Notes: a model not told the origin generated them from the letters alone. 64,000 nucleotides of DNA from Natrinema sp. SYSU A 869 (GCF_019879105.1 NZ_CP082247.1:248001-312000), one strand, 5' to 3'. Counted from the stretch's first letter, positions 9,218 through 18,584 are shown. Program-made: numbers and translations.

Positions 9218-10186
9218 ATGTCAGTAGTTGTCATTTCTACCGGTGGGACGATAGCTTCAACCAAGGACTCTGGTGGTGGAGCCAGTCCTGAATTGACCGG
9301 TGAAGACCTCATCGCAAGCGTCCCAGGGCTGAGCGATGACATCGAGTTGACTACAGACGACTTCTCGAATATTCCCAGTCCACAGTTCTCTATCAGCCAG
9401 ATGTACAGGCTCAGTGAGCTGGTAGCCGAGTATGACCGTGATGATACAGTGGATGGTATTGTTGTTACACAGGGAACAGACACCCTCGAAGAGGTAGCGT
9501 ACTTCCTTGACCTCTGTTACGATGGCGAGACACCTGTCGTATTCACGGGCGCGATGCGAAACCCATCGCTGGCGAGTCCTGATGGTCCAGCCAATCTCCT
9601 CACGGCCATTCGAACGGTGACGAGCGACGGTGCTCGTGGACGTGGAGTCCTTGTCGCTTTCAATGATCAGGTTCACGCAGCCAAGCTCGTCACGAAGACC
9701 CACTCGATGAGACTAGATACGTTCCAGTCGCCCGAGCTGGGCCCGCTCGCCGTTCACGACGAAGAGACGATCCGATGGCGAGCCAGCGTCGATCCGACCC
9801 CGACAATCGACGTCGATCCGGAGACATTGACGAACGAGGTCGCTGCCCTCACGGTGACAGCAGAGATGCCCCCTTCGCAAATGCCTGAACCGGGTGATTT
9901 CGAGGCGGTAGTACTGGCAACTACCGGTTCGGGCCACATTCCGCCAGGGATCATTCCCCCGCTGGAAGCCCTCGCACGAGAGGATCTCCCACTTGTAGCT
10001 ACGACGCGTTGCCCGGAGGGGAGACTCGCCAGGTCAACATACGATTACCGTGGTAGTGAGCAGACACTGTTGGACTTGGGCTGTTACTTCAGCGAGCGAA
10101 ATCTGCAGAAGACGAGAATCGCGACGGTTGTCGCGCTCGCTGGTCGCAGCGTCGAGACCGTGTTTGACCGACCCGCAGGGGAGTAA
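9218..10186 (+). CDS. L-asparaginase
   Basis: 322 residues of the bacterial-type asparaginase family. The first catalytic Thr lies in VVVISTGGTIAS, residues 3-14, and the second catalytic motif is VVTQGTDTLEE near residue 85 with the Thr-Asp pair. MRNPSLASPDGPANL follows as in the family. It hydrolyses asparagine to aspartate and ammonia; no signal peptide is seen, so it is cytosolic. The start at 9218 places the first motif close to the N-terminus as usual. Together with threonine synthase and the amino-acid lyase downstream (convergent), it forms an amino-acid catabolism group between transposases. Confidence 0.9.
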   Translation: MSVVVISTGGTIASTKDSGGGASPELTGEDLIASVPGLSDDIELTTDDFSNIPSPQFSISQMYRLSELVAEYDRDDTVDGIVVTQGTDTLEEVAYFLDLCYDGETPVVFTGAMRNPSLASPDGPANLLTAIRTVTSDGARGRGVLVAFNDQVHAAKLVTKTHSMRLDTFQSPELGPLAVHDEETIRWRASVDPTPTIDVDPETLTNEVAALTVTAEMPPSQMPEPGDFEAVVLATTGSGHIPPGIIPPLEALAREDLPLVATTRCPEGRLARSTYDYRGSEQTLLDLGCYFSERNLQKTRIATVVALAGRSVETVFDRPAGE

Positions 10187-10224
10187 CGATTCGGTGCCGA
10201 CTAGCCCGAATCCATTCGTTGCTG

Positions 10225-11364
10225 TTAGCGGACCTTCCCTCTCGCCTGCACCTCCCATAGCTCCTCGACCTGGTCGTCTCGGGCGCCGATGATGAGGTCG
10301 TGGAGGTTGATCGTCGTGCAGACGTGGGGGACGATGAACTCCAGCCGGTCGCCCACTGCAAAGGACTCGTCCGAGTTGCTGGTGTCGATCCACCCATGTT
10401 CCTCACTGGCGTTGGCGTATTCGATATCGTCCCGATTCTTCGGGACCGGCATCTGTGGTTTGTCCAAGGAGAACGTCTTGCTGCCTCCGTCAACGACGAG
10501 CCGGTCGTTGTCCGGCACGGAGATGACCGTAGTGATGACCGTCGCTGCGCAGTCGTCCTTCGATACCTCCCATGGGCGGAGTTCGAGTTCGCCAACATCG
10601 TTGAAGGGATACATCCCCGGGTTGATCTCGGTGACCACCGGATGCTTGCCACTGTACCTCGACGTCGCCGTCCCGCCGACCTTCACCTCGTCTACGGGAA
10701 TTCCAGCGGCCTCGATGTCGTCGACTACGTCCTCGGCAAGCTCCATCGCCTCCCTGCACAGTTCGTCGAATTCCGATTCGGTCTCCGCTTCAGCCTTTAC
10801 GTGCGACTCGTACGCGAGGATGCCGTCGAACTCCAGATTGGCCGCTTCGTCGATTCGTTCCGCGAGAGCAACGGCCTCAGAGCCAGGAGCGACGCCAGTC
10901 CTGTGCAATCCCACGTCGACTTCGAGTATGACGTCGGCCGTTATTTCGTGGTCTTGAGCGGCGTCCTGAAGAATGTCTATCGTCGCGGCTGAGTCGACCG
11001 TCGTTGCCAATCTCTCGGCCTTCTGTGAGAGCCAGCAGAACCAGTTGAGTTTTTGCTCGCCGACGACCTGATAGGATAGGTAGATATCGTCGATCCCGTT
11101 TCGCGCCATCGTTTCCACCTCGCCCAGCGTTTGACAACAGATTCCACCACCGTCGGTCATCTCGTCCTCGAGTGCTGCGAGTTCGGCGTTCTTGTGCGTC
11201 TTGATGTGGGAACGGAGCATTACGTCGTTCTCGTCGGCAAATGCCACGTATTCTTCGATGTTACGCTCCATCGCATCGATGTCGACGAGCAAGGCCGGAG
11301 TTTCTAGGTCCTCGACCGGCCGATAAAGCGCCGGCGCCATCTCATCCGTCGTCCAAGCAGGCAT
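10225..11364 (-). CDS. D-threonine aldolase / D-serine dehydratase-like enzyme (alanine-racemase fold)
   Basis: About 379 residues with an alanine-racemase-like N-terminal barrel followed by a metal-binding C-terminal domain. ETPALLVDIDAMERNI starts the barrel; LRSHIKTHKN contains the PLP-binding Lys; EVDVGLHRTGV and VGGTATSRY are later barrel motifs; HVCTTINLHD near the C-terminus carries the His-x-Cys metal site of DSD1/D-threonine aldolase enzymes. It would cleave or dehydrate D-3-hydroxy amino acids. I choose ATG at 11364 (MPAWTTDEM) over the upstream start because the extra 15 residues have no family support. It is convergent with the asparaginase gene. Confidence 0.85.
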   Translation of the reverse strand: MPAWTTDEMAPALYRPVEDLETPALLVDIDAMERNIEEYVAFADENDVMLRSHIKTHKNAELAALEDEMTDGGGICCQTLGEVETMARNGIDDIYLSYQVVGEQKLNWFCWLSQKAERLATTVDSAATIDILQDAAQDHEITADVILEVDVGLHRTGVAPGSEAVALAERIDEAANLEFDGILAYESHVKAEAETESEFDELCREAMELAEDVVDDIEAAGIPVDEVKVGGTATSRYSGKHPVVTEINPGMYPFNDVGELELRPWEVSKDDCAATVITTVISVPDNDRLVVDGGSKTFSLDKPQMPVPKNRDDIEYANASEEHGWIDTSNSDESFAVGDRLEFIVPHVCTTINLHDLIIGARDDQVEELWEVQARGKVR

Positions 11365-11932
11365 AGTCCAAGGTAGAGTGCCTCGAGGTATTAATCCGTA
11401 GGGAGACACAAGAGATGTAGAAGAGTTCGTTCGAAACTAGCTTACCGAATTACCTTCAAAGGGAGGAGGTCTCTCCACCGGACACCCCCCAAAACGCCTA
11501 TCCGGGGGTGGGAGAACGCTCGAGATCCCGAGAATGCGATGTAGCCTTTGAAGATAGCCACGAGCGGAAGAGCTGCTCGGAACGGAGTGGGGTCAAGGGG
11601 TAGAAGAATGAATACCATGCCGACGACGCCACCTATCGAGACGAGGAATACTTTCCGGCCTGGTTGTATCGTAACCCGCCTTTTTTCGTCATGAGCGCTC
11701 CGACGCCAGCGAAGAGAGCTATGTTCCCCTTCGATATGTAGCCACAGTGTCCACTCTTCGAGCATTGGCATATGTAACACTCAGAGACTAACCTCATACT
11801 GGTTATCACGCAACCCAATAGGTCCAGTTCTGATGAATGACTAATACACCCTCTGTACTGAACGAGTCGACAGCATCTCTCGCGGTGGCGGAGTGACCGT
11901 GGAGCACGTCGCTTGTCTGACTGGCTTGTTGG
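11365..11932. other. Spacer with possible decayed membrane protein
   Basis: About 570 bases. On the minus strand two hydrophobic pieces in different frames (ISKGNIALFAGVGALM near 11700 and VFLVSIGGVVGMVFILL near 11620-11650, continuing to PLVAIFKGYIAFSG) look like a small two-helix protein broken by a frameshift. No family is recognised. The right part is the left end of the following insertion sequence. Confidence 0.3.
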
Positions 11933-13546
11933 GTGACGATTATGGTTGGTCAGAGACGGCTGTTGACTGAAGCGTACCTTGTTGGGGTGGAACTCAGGAC
12001 GGCGCTCGAAAGCGGGCAATCGTTTTGTAACGATCTTCGAATGCTGAGGGACTCGTTCGATGTACTCGATGACGGCTATCCCGAGTGGCATCCAGCCCCT
12101 CATTCCTTCGAGGGGATGGTGCGTTTGTTTCTGTACCGGGAACTCACGGGCGAGAGCTACCGCACGCTCACCACGTATCCCGAACTGGCCGATGCGTTTA
12201 GGCTCGAAAAGGTCCCTGACGAATCGGTGCTCTCGCGGACCTGGCGCAACCGATTCGACGATGCCACGAGGACATTCGTCACCACAGCTGCACACTACGT
12301 CGTCAAAGAAATTCACGACCATGACATCGACGCCCCCGAGGTTCGGCCAAAAGCAGAGGTCGTGACCTCAAACCAGGACCCGAATACGTTTCCGGATAAC
12401 GACGTCAAGGACGAATCAAGCGAGTTCACTGACGAGCAAATCCAGCGGACGACCCGCCTGGCTCGTGATCATGGCTTCGACGAATTTGATTCGGGTCGTG
12501 CCGCGAACGCCACCTACGAGGATACGCAGTTCTTCGAATTGCAGACGTTCATGGGCATGGTTAGCTGCGGAACACCCCAAGGTGCCAACCGCTTCCAGTA
12601 TCGGCACGGGCCGGACAGTAGTCCTCATGGTGATACGCATCTCAGAGCAGTCAAGCGATTCGAGCCGGAAACGCTGATCCAGGGTTTCGACGCGGCGACC
12701 GAGCAAATTATCTCGGTTATCGACTCTGAAGCATCGTTCCGTCGACCGGTTACCACTGCAATCGACATCACGACCATCCCATACTACGGCGACGTCGAGG
12801 GCATGTCGATGGTCAGCGGTACGAAGAATAAGGACTGTCGGGCGTTCAAATTCGCGACCATATCGATTATCGGGCAGAACATCCCGTTGGTCTTGGGAGT
12901 AGAGCCGATCAGGGAGAGTTCGGAGTGGGATAGTAATCCATCGAATGAGATTCATCGTGTCGTCCGACGCCTGGTGAAACGAGCCCAGGAACACGTCCCC
13001 ATCGAGACAGTGCTGTGCGACCGAGAATTCGACTCACAGCAGGTTTACCAGACGCTCTCGAACCTCGGCGTGAACTACCTGATTCCCAAGCGAATCAACA
13101 GCACCGAGCGGGAAGTCATCGAGACGATGGACGACGACGAACAAGAGGTCGCAGTAGAATCAGCTTCCGTCCACGTCGAAGCTGGAAACCACCCGATGCG
13201 GTTCTTGTACGTGCCCTCGACGAAAGGCGATGGCACGGCGGTTTTCGCGACGAACCTCAGCGTCGGACCAGACGAGGCAGAGACCTTCTGTCGACGATAC
13301 AGTCGCCGCTGGCAGATCGAGAACGAGTACAAATCGATTAAGAACGATTTCCTCGCGAAGACCTCCTCGAAGGATTACCGGGTGCGACTGTTCTACTTCG
13401 TGTTCGCCGTACTGCTCTACAACGTCTGGCGACTCACCGACTTCCTGTTGAAAGCTGACGTGGATGGCCCGATGGACTATGCACCTGTGCTGACTGCTGG
13501 TGAATGCGTTGAGATCGTCGTCTCGGCACTGATTCCACCCGACTAA
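11933..13546 (+). CDS. IS4-superfamily DDE transposase, intact
   Basis: 537 residues without interruption. The catalytic triad is visible: Asp in AIDITTIPYYGD (around residue 280), Asp in VLCDREFDSQQ (around 360), and Glu in RRWQIENEYKSIKNDF (around 465), followed by the hydrophobic RLFYFVFAVLLYNVWR. An N-terminal domain of about 130 residues has YRELTGESYRTL, as in related haloarchaeal transposases. GTG at 11933 gives the longest form; ATG at 11942 is an alternative. It is a cousin of the broken transposase at 5930-7586. The ends of the element and a target duplication could not be located by eye. Confidence 0.88.
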   Translation: MTIMVGQRRLLTEAYLVGVELRTALESGQSFCNDLRMLRDSFDVLDDGYPEWHPAPHSFEGMVRLFLYRELTGESYRTLTTYPELADAFRLEKVPDESVLSRTWRNRFDDATRTFVTTAAHYVVKEIHDHDIDAPEVRPKAEVVTSNQDPNTFPDNDVKDESSEFTDEQIQRTTRLARDHGFDEFDSGRAANATYEDTQFFELQTFMGMVSCGTPQGANRFQYRHGPDSSPHGDTHLRAVKRFEPETLIQGFDAATEQIISVIDSEASFRRPVTTAIDITTIPYYGDVEGMSMVSGTKNKDCRAFKFATISIIGQNIPLVLGVEPIRESSEWDSNPSNEIHRVVRRLVKRAQEHVPIETVLCDREFDSQQVYQTLSNLGVNYLIPKRINSTEREVIETMDDDEQEVAVESASVHVEAGNHPMRFLYVPSTKGDGTAVFATNLSVGPDEAETFCRRYSRRWQIENEYKSIKNDFLAKTSSKDYRVRLFYFVFAVLLYNVWRLTDFLLKADVDGPMDYAPVLTAGECVEIVVSALIPPD

Positions 13547-13915
13547 CGGACTGAATCCCGCTGGGACTGCTCTCCCAGAGTGGGAACACTGTTCAGCACC
13601 GCCAGAAACCAGCTACTATCTCACACTCTATCGATAGTCCCGGCCAAAAGAACTCAAACCACTGCTGAATCGTCGAATAGAATCACAAGCTGGTGGATAC
13701 TTGGACGAAAACTAGGACATCCTCCGAAACTCTGTTATCTAAACCACCTACCATTTCATATAGCGTTATTCACTTTACTAAATACGATATCACTCCGTAG
13801 GCCGACTGAAAGTGTCGAAAACACGCTCCTTAGCCGATACAGCATTTACTTGTTCAAACAGCAGTTTGACCAAGTAGATTTACATGGGTCGACGCTGTAC
13901 CCCACAGTGAAAATC
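13547..13915. other. Spacer upstream of the recombinase operon
   Basis: About 370 bases containing the right flank of the insertion sequence and the promoter region of the operon that starts at 13916. A TATA-like TTTACATG lies about 35-40 bases before that start. No gene is supported; a longer in-frame extension of the next gene (from 13580) lacks any sign of being coding. Confidence 0.4.
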
Positions 13916-14110
13916 ATGCAAAACGGAAACTCAGGGGGTTCGACCGGTGAAGACGGCGAGAAGAAGCTCGTTATGATCGCGACTGTCGATGAGGGTCCCG
14001 AGGACTGTGTCGACGAGTTCATCGAATCAAATGCTGCTCCAGGGAATCGGATAACGATTCTCGGCGAGAACGACCAACTCGAGTCGACATACACGTTCCA
14101 AGGCAAATGA
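13916..14110 (+). CDS. Small acidic protein preceding a tyrosine recombinase
   Basis: 64 residues, no recognised family. It is strongly acidic with a mixed strand/helix pattern (KLVMIATVDEGPEDCVDEFI). Its stop codon overlaps the start of the recombinase gene (ATGA at 14107-14110), so the two are translationally coupled. Small partner genes directly before XerC/D-like recombinases are frequent on haloarchaeal plasmids and integrated elements. It may be a recombination-directionality or accessory factor, but that is inference from position only. Confidence 0.6.
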   Translation: MQNGNSGGSTGEDGEKKLVMIATVDEGPEDCVDEFIESNAAPGNRITILGENDQLESTYTFQGK

Positions 14111-15216
14111 CAGCCGATAGAACACGCTCTCGAGATCGCAATTCAGCGGGGAAGACCGTCGAAGAGACGGTCGAACGTTACCTCGAGAAGAAACTCGAGT
14201 CTGGCGGCAGCCGCGCCACGATGAAACCTGTCCTCAAGGATTTCGCTATGTTCTGTGAGGACGAAGGAATCGAGTTGGTCGCTGACTTAGACTCGGGCGA
14301 CTGTCGGGAGTACGGCCTCGAGTTGCGCGAGGACTACATCGACGGGGAGATCGCCGGGTCGACGGCGAACACGTACTTTGCCTACGTCCGAGCGTTCCTC
14401 TCGTTTTGCGTTCGCGATGAACTGCTCGATACGAACCCCGCACAGACTGAACGCGCCGAGGAGTTCCTGCCCGAAGACAAGCCAACCGGTGAGACGCAGT
14501 TCTGGGACCCAGCACAACGCGACCGACTCATCGCCTACGCGAACGAACGCATCGACATGGCTCGTGAGGAGACCATCGACGTCCCGCTTGAGCGGGCCTA
14601 TCGCGATCGGACCATCGTAATCCTACTCGCTGAGCTCGGACTACGCGGTGCTGAACTCTTTCGCGATCGTAACGACGCTGATCGCGAGGGGCTTTGGTGG
14701 GATGATGTTGAGCTCGAGCGTGGCCGACTCGAGGTGTATGGTAAGTCCCGTGAACTCGAACCCGTCGGACTCACTGAGGCTGCACACGACGCATTGTCGC
14801 GTCTGCAGCGCGTCCAAGAACCACCGACTGATGACTGGCCACTGTTCCCCACGGATCACGCTGCGAGCAAGTACGCTGCCGTCGACGAGGCCACGGGCGA
14901 ACGGCCAGAGCCGGGCAGCGATATCGATGCGATCCTCCGCGACCAGGAGATCGCCCCGCCGTCGATCACGAAAGAGGCCGGGCGACAGATCTTGAAACAG
15001 TTGACCGATGAGGCTGGTATCGAGGTTGATGGGGACGCTGAGTATCTGCAACCCCACGGTGCGCGGCGTGCGTTGGGTGCTGAATTGTACGAAAAAGGCC
15101 ACTCCGAACTGGCTCAAAAGGCGCTCCGGCACGAGTCAATTGAAACCACGCACAAGGCTTACAGCGATATCCAGGCTGAAAACGTGGCTGAGAGTATCGA
15201 CGAGATTCGGGAGTAG
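14107..15216 (+). CDS. Tyrosine recombinase / phage-type integrase
   Basis: 369 residues. An N-terminal SAM-like core-binding domain (residues about 20-110) is followed by a catalytic domain. The catalytic Arg is in LLAELGLRGAELFR, the HxxR motif is PHGARR, and the end has RHESIETTHKAYSD with the second His and the nucleophilic Tyr. Such enzymes cut and rejoin att or resolution sites. It is coupled to the small gene at 13916. No adjacent tRNA or direct attachment repeats were seen, so it may resolve plasmid multimers or be the leftover integrase of an element. All catalytic residues appear present. Confidence 0.88.
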   Translation: MTADRTRSRDRNSAGKTVEETVERYLEKKLESGGSRATMKPVLKDFAMFCEDEGIELVADLDSGDCREYGLELREDYIDGEIAGSTANTYFAYVRAFLSFCVRDELLDTNPAQTERAEEFLPEDKPTGETQFWDPAQRDRLIAYANERIDMAREETIDVPLERAYRDRTIVILLAELGLRGAELFRDRNDADREGLWWDDVELERGRLEVYGKSRELEPVGLTEAAHDALSRLQRVQEPPTDDWPLFPTDHAASKYAAVDEATGERPEPGSDIDAILRDQEIAPPSITKEAGRQILKQLTDEAGIEVDGDAEYLQPHGARRALGAELYEKGHSELAQKALRHESIETTHKAYSDIQAENVAESIDEIRE

Positions 15217-15389
15217 TATTGAAATTCGATCCCAATCTAATTTAAAATAGTGCCAGATACAGACGGCTCGAGTTAGCCTACTTTATCAGCGGTACAGGAG
15301 AATACCTCGGGGCTTGACCCCGAGGATGAATCCGATAGGCAAGCCGATACAAACCACTAAGTAGACATATTCCAAACACGTAGACAGCG

Positions 15390-16630
15390 ATGGAACACAG
15401 TCACCGTTACCGCGCTTACCCAAGCGACGAGGTAGCGATGGCTGCCGAATACCACCTCGACGTTCATCGCCAACTCTACAACCACGTCAAATGGGACTAT
15501 ACGAACAGTCCTGAAGACGACAAGCCAAGCGAATACGCGCAGAACAACAAACTCCCCGACTGGAAACGTAAGTGGTCTGTATTCAGCGAACTTCATTCGA
15601 AAGCAGCGCAAGCCACCGTCGCACGCTTCCACCGCAATCTCTCGAATCTTCGAAAAAGAAAGAGAAAGGGTACAAGATTGGTCGGCTCAAACGACAATCT
15701 CCAGCCGAGTATCGGAGTGTCACGTACAATCAGTCTGGCTTCGACCTCGATAACAAGAGGGGTCGAGACGGGTTTGCATACGTCCGCTTCAGTAAAATCG
15801 GATGGATAAAAATCCGATACCACCGCCCACTCCCCGAACACGTTACTATCAAAGAAATCACGTTCAAGAAAGAAGTGACGGGTGAGTGGTTCGTTTCCTT
15901 CAGTCTCGAAATCGACGACGAACACGTTCCAGAGAAAACTGCATTGGACACGCTTGATGCGAGCAACAGCGTAGGAATCGACCTTGGCATCCTGAATTAC
16001 ATCCACACGAGCGACGGTCAGACAGTGGACTGGCTCGACCTCGAAGACAAGTACGAACGACTCCGCCGAGAGCAACGCAAACTCTCGCGGAAAGAACACG
16101 GGTCGAGCAACTACGAGAAACAACGACAGAAGGTCGCCAAAGCGAAGCGGGAGATTCGTCGGAAAGTATTGGACTACCAGCACAAGTTGACGACATGGCT
16201 CGTCAAAGAGTATGACGCCGTGTTCGTGGAAGACCTCAACGTAGCTGAGATGCTTCAGGGAGACGGGAATGCTCGCAACAAGCAGGATGCTGCGTGGAGA
16301 CAGTTCATAACACTCCTCGAATACAAGGGCGATTTGTATGGTACTCACGTCGTGCAAGTGCCTGCTCGTGGAACAACCAAAGAGTGTGCATCCTGTGGCG
16401 TAGAGACTGCGAAACCCATCTGGGTGAGAGAACACTCGTGCCCTTCTTGCGGATTTGAAACAGATAGGGACGCGAACGCGACGATGAACGTCTTGAAGAG
16501 AGGCTTTTCTGCATTAGGGCTGGGATGGCCCGAATCCACGCCCGTGGAGACTGTGACCGCTACGGACACCGCTACTTTCCAGCGAGTGTCTGCAAGTCAC
16601 GTCGTAGAAACGGGAAGCCCCGCCCCTTGA
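15390..16630 (+). pseudogene. tnpB: TnpB RNA-guided nuclease, one frameshift
   Basis: The N-terminal part reads 15390 to about 15650, then continues one frame over to 16630; together about 413 residues. The shift behaves as loss of one A in the A-run at about 15650. All RuvC-like residues are visible: Asp in GIDLGILNYI, Glu in FVEDLNVAEM, and Asp in DRDANATMNVL, with a CxxC...CxxC zinc finger (CASCGVE, CPSCGF) between the last two. The family cuts DNA next to a short target motif, guided by an RNA made from the element's right end. If the deletion is a sequencing error, the gene is intact; otherwise it is inactivated. Confidence 0.85.
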
Positions 16631-16645
16631 GGGTGGGGTGATTCA
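16480..16645 (+). ncRNA. Probable right-end guide RNA (omega/reRNA) of the TnpB element
   Basis: In characterised TnpB systems the guide RNA scaffold comes from the 3' end of tnpB plus the right end of the element, with the guide taken from flanking DNA. Here the terminal hairpin at 16618-16638 overlaps the stop codon, as expected. Placement follows the family; no transcript evidence is available, and the 5' boundary is arbitrary. Confidence 0.3.
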
Positions 16646-16671
16646 CCTGGACAGACTTCGCGAGCACCGTG

Positions 16672-17109
16672 CTATCGAAGCGGTTCGTCATTAGCTAACT
16701 GGCGAGTGCGGAACCGCTCCCAATTCCTGTCCGCCCTGACGAGCAGATACGCGACGACGATTGCGACGGCCAACACGCCGTCGACCATAGCCGTGATTGT
16801 GGCGTCTGGAGCATCGCTGGCGAAGGTAAACAGATACGTCGCCGTCGAAGCCTTGTGGAAGATCGCGAGTTCCCAGATGCCTGGGTACAGTCGCGGTCGA
16901 GAAGCGAGCAACAGAAAGATTCCGGCAAAGACGAGGAGACCAAAGAGTCGCCAAGTCTCGGCGATCACTTCCACGGGGCTGGCTGTACGGACTGCCGTGA
17001 TGGAGATCACGAACGCATACACCGCGCCGAGAGCGGCAAGGAGTAAAAGACCACTCGCCGTCCACCGCCGCCAACCCCCAACACCATTCGAGTCACTCCG
17101 ATTAGGCAT
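16672..17109 (-). CDS. Four-helix membrane protein of unknown function
   Basis: 145 residues from MPNRSDSNG. Four predicted transmembrane segments: SGLLLLAALGAVYAFVI, FGLLVFAGIFLLLAS, a shorter one around ELAIFHKASTATYLFTF, and MVDGVLAVAIVVAYLLV. The tail is charged. I recognise no family. ATG at 17109 is preferred over a longer frame to 17187 because the extra part is not hydrophobic or signal-like. It lies between the TnpB element and a SnoaL-like gene on the same strand; a link is not evident. Confidence 0.55.
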   Translation of the reverse strand: MPNRSDSNGVGGWRRWTASGLLLLAALGAVYAFVISITAVRTASPVEVIAETWRLFGLLVFAGIFLLLASRPRLYPGIWELAIFHKASTATYLFTFASDAPDATITAMVDGVLAVAIVVAYLLVRADRNWERFRTRQLANDEPLR

Positions 17110-17232
17110 GAATCGTGTGTGAATCCGATGGCAGGGACGATATACTTCCCAAACGGCTTCGGGATACCCACGTGATCGGTGTGTCAATATTTCGTGCGCG
17201 GGTCAGCGCGACGACAATCGCCACAGCCCGCG

Positions 17233-17670
17233 TCACGGTTCCGCTCGCCCCAACGGATCGTGACCGATCTGCTGGAGGATTCCGAAGAGATCGAAGTTCG
17301 CCCAGCGCTCTGCGACCTTCCCGTCCTTGACGCGGACGACGTTGATACCCATGATATCGATGGTCTCACCCGTTGGTTCGATACCCATGAATGGCCCCTC
17401 GTGCGTCCCTGTCACTTGGCCCCAGAAGGCGACGTAATCGTCCTCCTGGATGTACCGATCGACCTCGAAGTGGAGGTCGGGAAACGTCTCGTGATAGCCG
17501 AGGATGAACGACTTGAACTCCGAGAGCGGTTCCTCCCCGGACCCCGTCGGGTCGTGGTACACCTGCTGTTCGGTGAGAACGTCCTCCATCGTATCGACGT
17601 CAGCTTCGTTCCATGCGGCTTCGACGTAGCGGCGCGCAATCTCTTTGAGGTCCTGTTCATCAGATTGCAT
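17233..17670 (-). CDS. SnoaL-like ester cyclase / polyketide-cyclase-fold protein
   Basis: 145 residues with a single SnoaL-like domain of the NTF2 fold. Typical pattern: an N-terminal helix (EIARRYVEAAWNEADVDT), YHDPTGSGEEP, FKSFILGYHETFPDLHFEVD, the strand VAFWGQVTGTHEGPFMGIEP, and GKVAERWANFDLFGILQQIG at the end. Most such proteins are small-molecule hydrolases or isomerases with unassigned substrates. A second SnoaL-like gene is at the end of the window (63619). A cytochrome P450 remnant lies upstream on the same strand, which hints that both came from one metabolic cluster. Confidence 0.88.
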   Translation of the reverse strand: MQSDEQDLKEIARRYVEAAWNEADVDTMEDVLTEQQVYHDPTGSGEEPLSEFKSFILGYHETFPDLHFEVDRYIQEDDYVAFWGQVTGTHEGPFMGIEPTGETIDIMGINVVRVKDGKVAERWANFDLFGILQQIGHDPLGRAEP

Positions 17671-17689
17671 GGTCTAACATCGCATCACA

Positions 17690-17974
17690 CTAACAAAACT
17701 GTTTCTCCGGCTGTCGTGAGAAAAGGCAGAACGTCACCTCCATCAACGCAAACCGTTCTCCGACGCAACGTCTGAGCCCGGCGCCGAAAGGGAAGTAGGC
17801 CAGCCGGGGGAGCGACGATCGAAATTCGTCGGTCCACCGATCGAGCTGGAACGCACCCGGGTCATCATACCACCGCGAGTCGCGGGGCGCGAGTTGACCG
17901 ACAAGCAGCCGAATCTCCTGATCCGTGAATCGGCTGGTCCGGACGGTTACTTGCGCTTCATATAATACCTTCAA
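17690..17974 (-). pseudogene. C-terminal remnant of a cytochrome P450
   Basis: The frame contains FPFGAGLRRCVGERFALME, the haem-binding loop FxxGxRxCxG with its Cys ligand, preceded by DPGAFQLDRW, the PERF-like region. Only about 70 residues of a protein that is normally 400-450 residues remain. The upstream part is missing and the downstream part runs out of frame after ALMEV. It is a true truncation, not a single frameshift. It ends about 20 bases from the start of the SnoaL-like gene. Confidence 0.8.
17961..17968 (+). promoter_or_regulatory. TATA box of the acetyltransferase gene
   Basis: TATAATAC lies 23-30 bases before the ATG at 17991, consistent with a leaderless transcript, and supports that start over the upstream in-frame extension. 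Confidence 0.55.
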
Positions 17975-17990
17975 TCGAATAGGGTATGCT

Positions 17991-18584
17991 ATGTTCCCCG
18001 ACTACATCGAGACGGACCGGCTCCATCTCGAACAGATATCGCACAGCTCTGTCGACATATTCGACCTTCATGAGCTCTATAGCGACGGAGACGATGCTGA
18101 AGAGATGTTCGAGTATTGGGATACACCTCCCCATCAGACACTGAAAGAAACCTACGACTACGTGGAGAAGGCTGAACAGCTGTGGGACGAGAAAGAAGGT
18201 GCAAAGTACGTGATCCGACCGAAGGACGGGGAAGACGGAGCAGGCGCTATCGCCGGAACGACAGGACTGTACCCGGACTGGGAGAAACGGTCTGCCGACC
18301 TCGGTATCCTTCTCGACAGACAGTTCTGGGGACGCGGGTACTCGGGCGAACGAGCCGATGCCCTCCTCTCGGTCGCGATTGACCGTCTCGACCTCGAACT
18401 CGTCGTCGCTTCACATATTGACGGAAACGAACAGTCTCGACGCGCGATCGAAAAGTACGTCAAGCGGTACGGCGGGCAGTACGACGGACTGCTCCGTAAT
18501 TGGCTCCCACTGGACGATACCGTCGCCGACGTTCATCGATACACAATTTCACGTGACCAGTATTTCGAGGCGACCGATCAGTAG
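17991..18584 (+). CDS. GNAT-family N-acetyltransferase (RimJ/RimL-like)
   Basis: 197 residues of the RimJ/RimL type GNAT fold. It starts with IETDRLHLEQIS, the typical first strand; AIAGTTGLYPDWEKRSADLG is the central sheet; GRGYSGERADALLSVAID is the acetyl-CoA pyrophosphate loop and helix; HIDGNEQSRRAIEKY completes the fold. Such enzymes acetylate N-terminal amines of proteins or small amines. The TATA box at 17961 fixes the start. It runs divergently from the P450 remnant and shows no operon partner. Confidence 0.88.
   Translation: MFPDYIETDRLHLEQISHSSVDIFDLHELYSDGDDAEEMFEYWDTPPHQTLKETYDYVEKAEQLWDEKEGAKYVIRPKDGEDGAGAIAGTTGLYPDWEKRSADLGILLDRQFWGRGYSGERADALLSVAIDRLDLELVVASHIDGNEQSRRAIEKYVKRYGGQYDGLLRNWLPLDDTVADVHRYTISRDQYFEATDQ

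Larger units (their letters stand above)
15300..16645 (+). mobile_element. IS1341-type (TnpB-only) IS200/IS605-family element
   Basis: Left end: a perfect 8-bp hairpin CCTCGGGG-CTTGA-CCCCGAGG at 15305-15325. Right end: hairpin at 16618-16638 (CCCCGCCC with GGGTGGGG, one G-T pair) overlapping the tnpB stop codon. Subterminal hairpins without inverted repeats are diagnostic of the family. Only the tnpB gene is present, so mobilisation would need TnpA from elsewhere. Exact boundaries are estimated from the hairpins. Confidence 0.75.

Noticed and set aside
10300-10992. Plus-strand frames of over 200 codons inside the D-threonine-aldolase-like gene
   Set aside because: The minus strand carries all expected catalytic motifs; the plus frames are mirror frames of GC-rich coding DNA.
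12416-12994. Long minus-strand frame inside the IS4-like transposase
   Set aside because: It is a shadow of the transposase coding strand, with no family signature.
14107-15216. Integrated element bounded by a tRNA and attachment repeats next to the recombinase
   Set aside because: I saw no tRNA gene and no convincing direct repeats around it; the recombinase may serve plasmid resolution instead.
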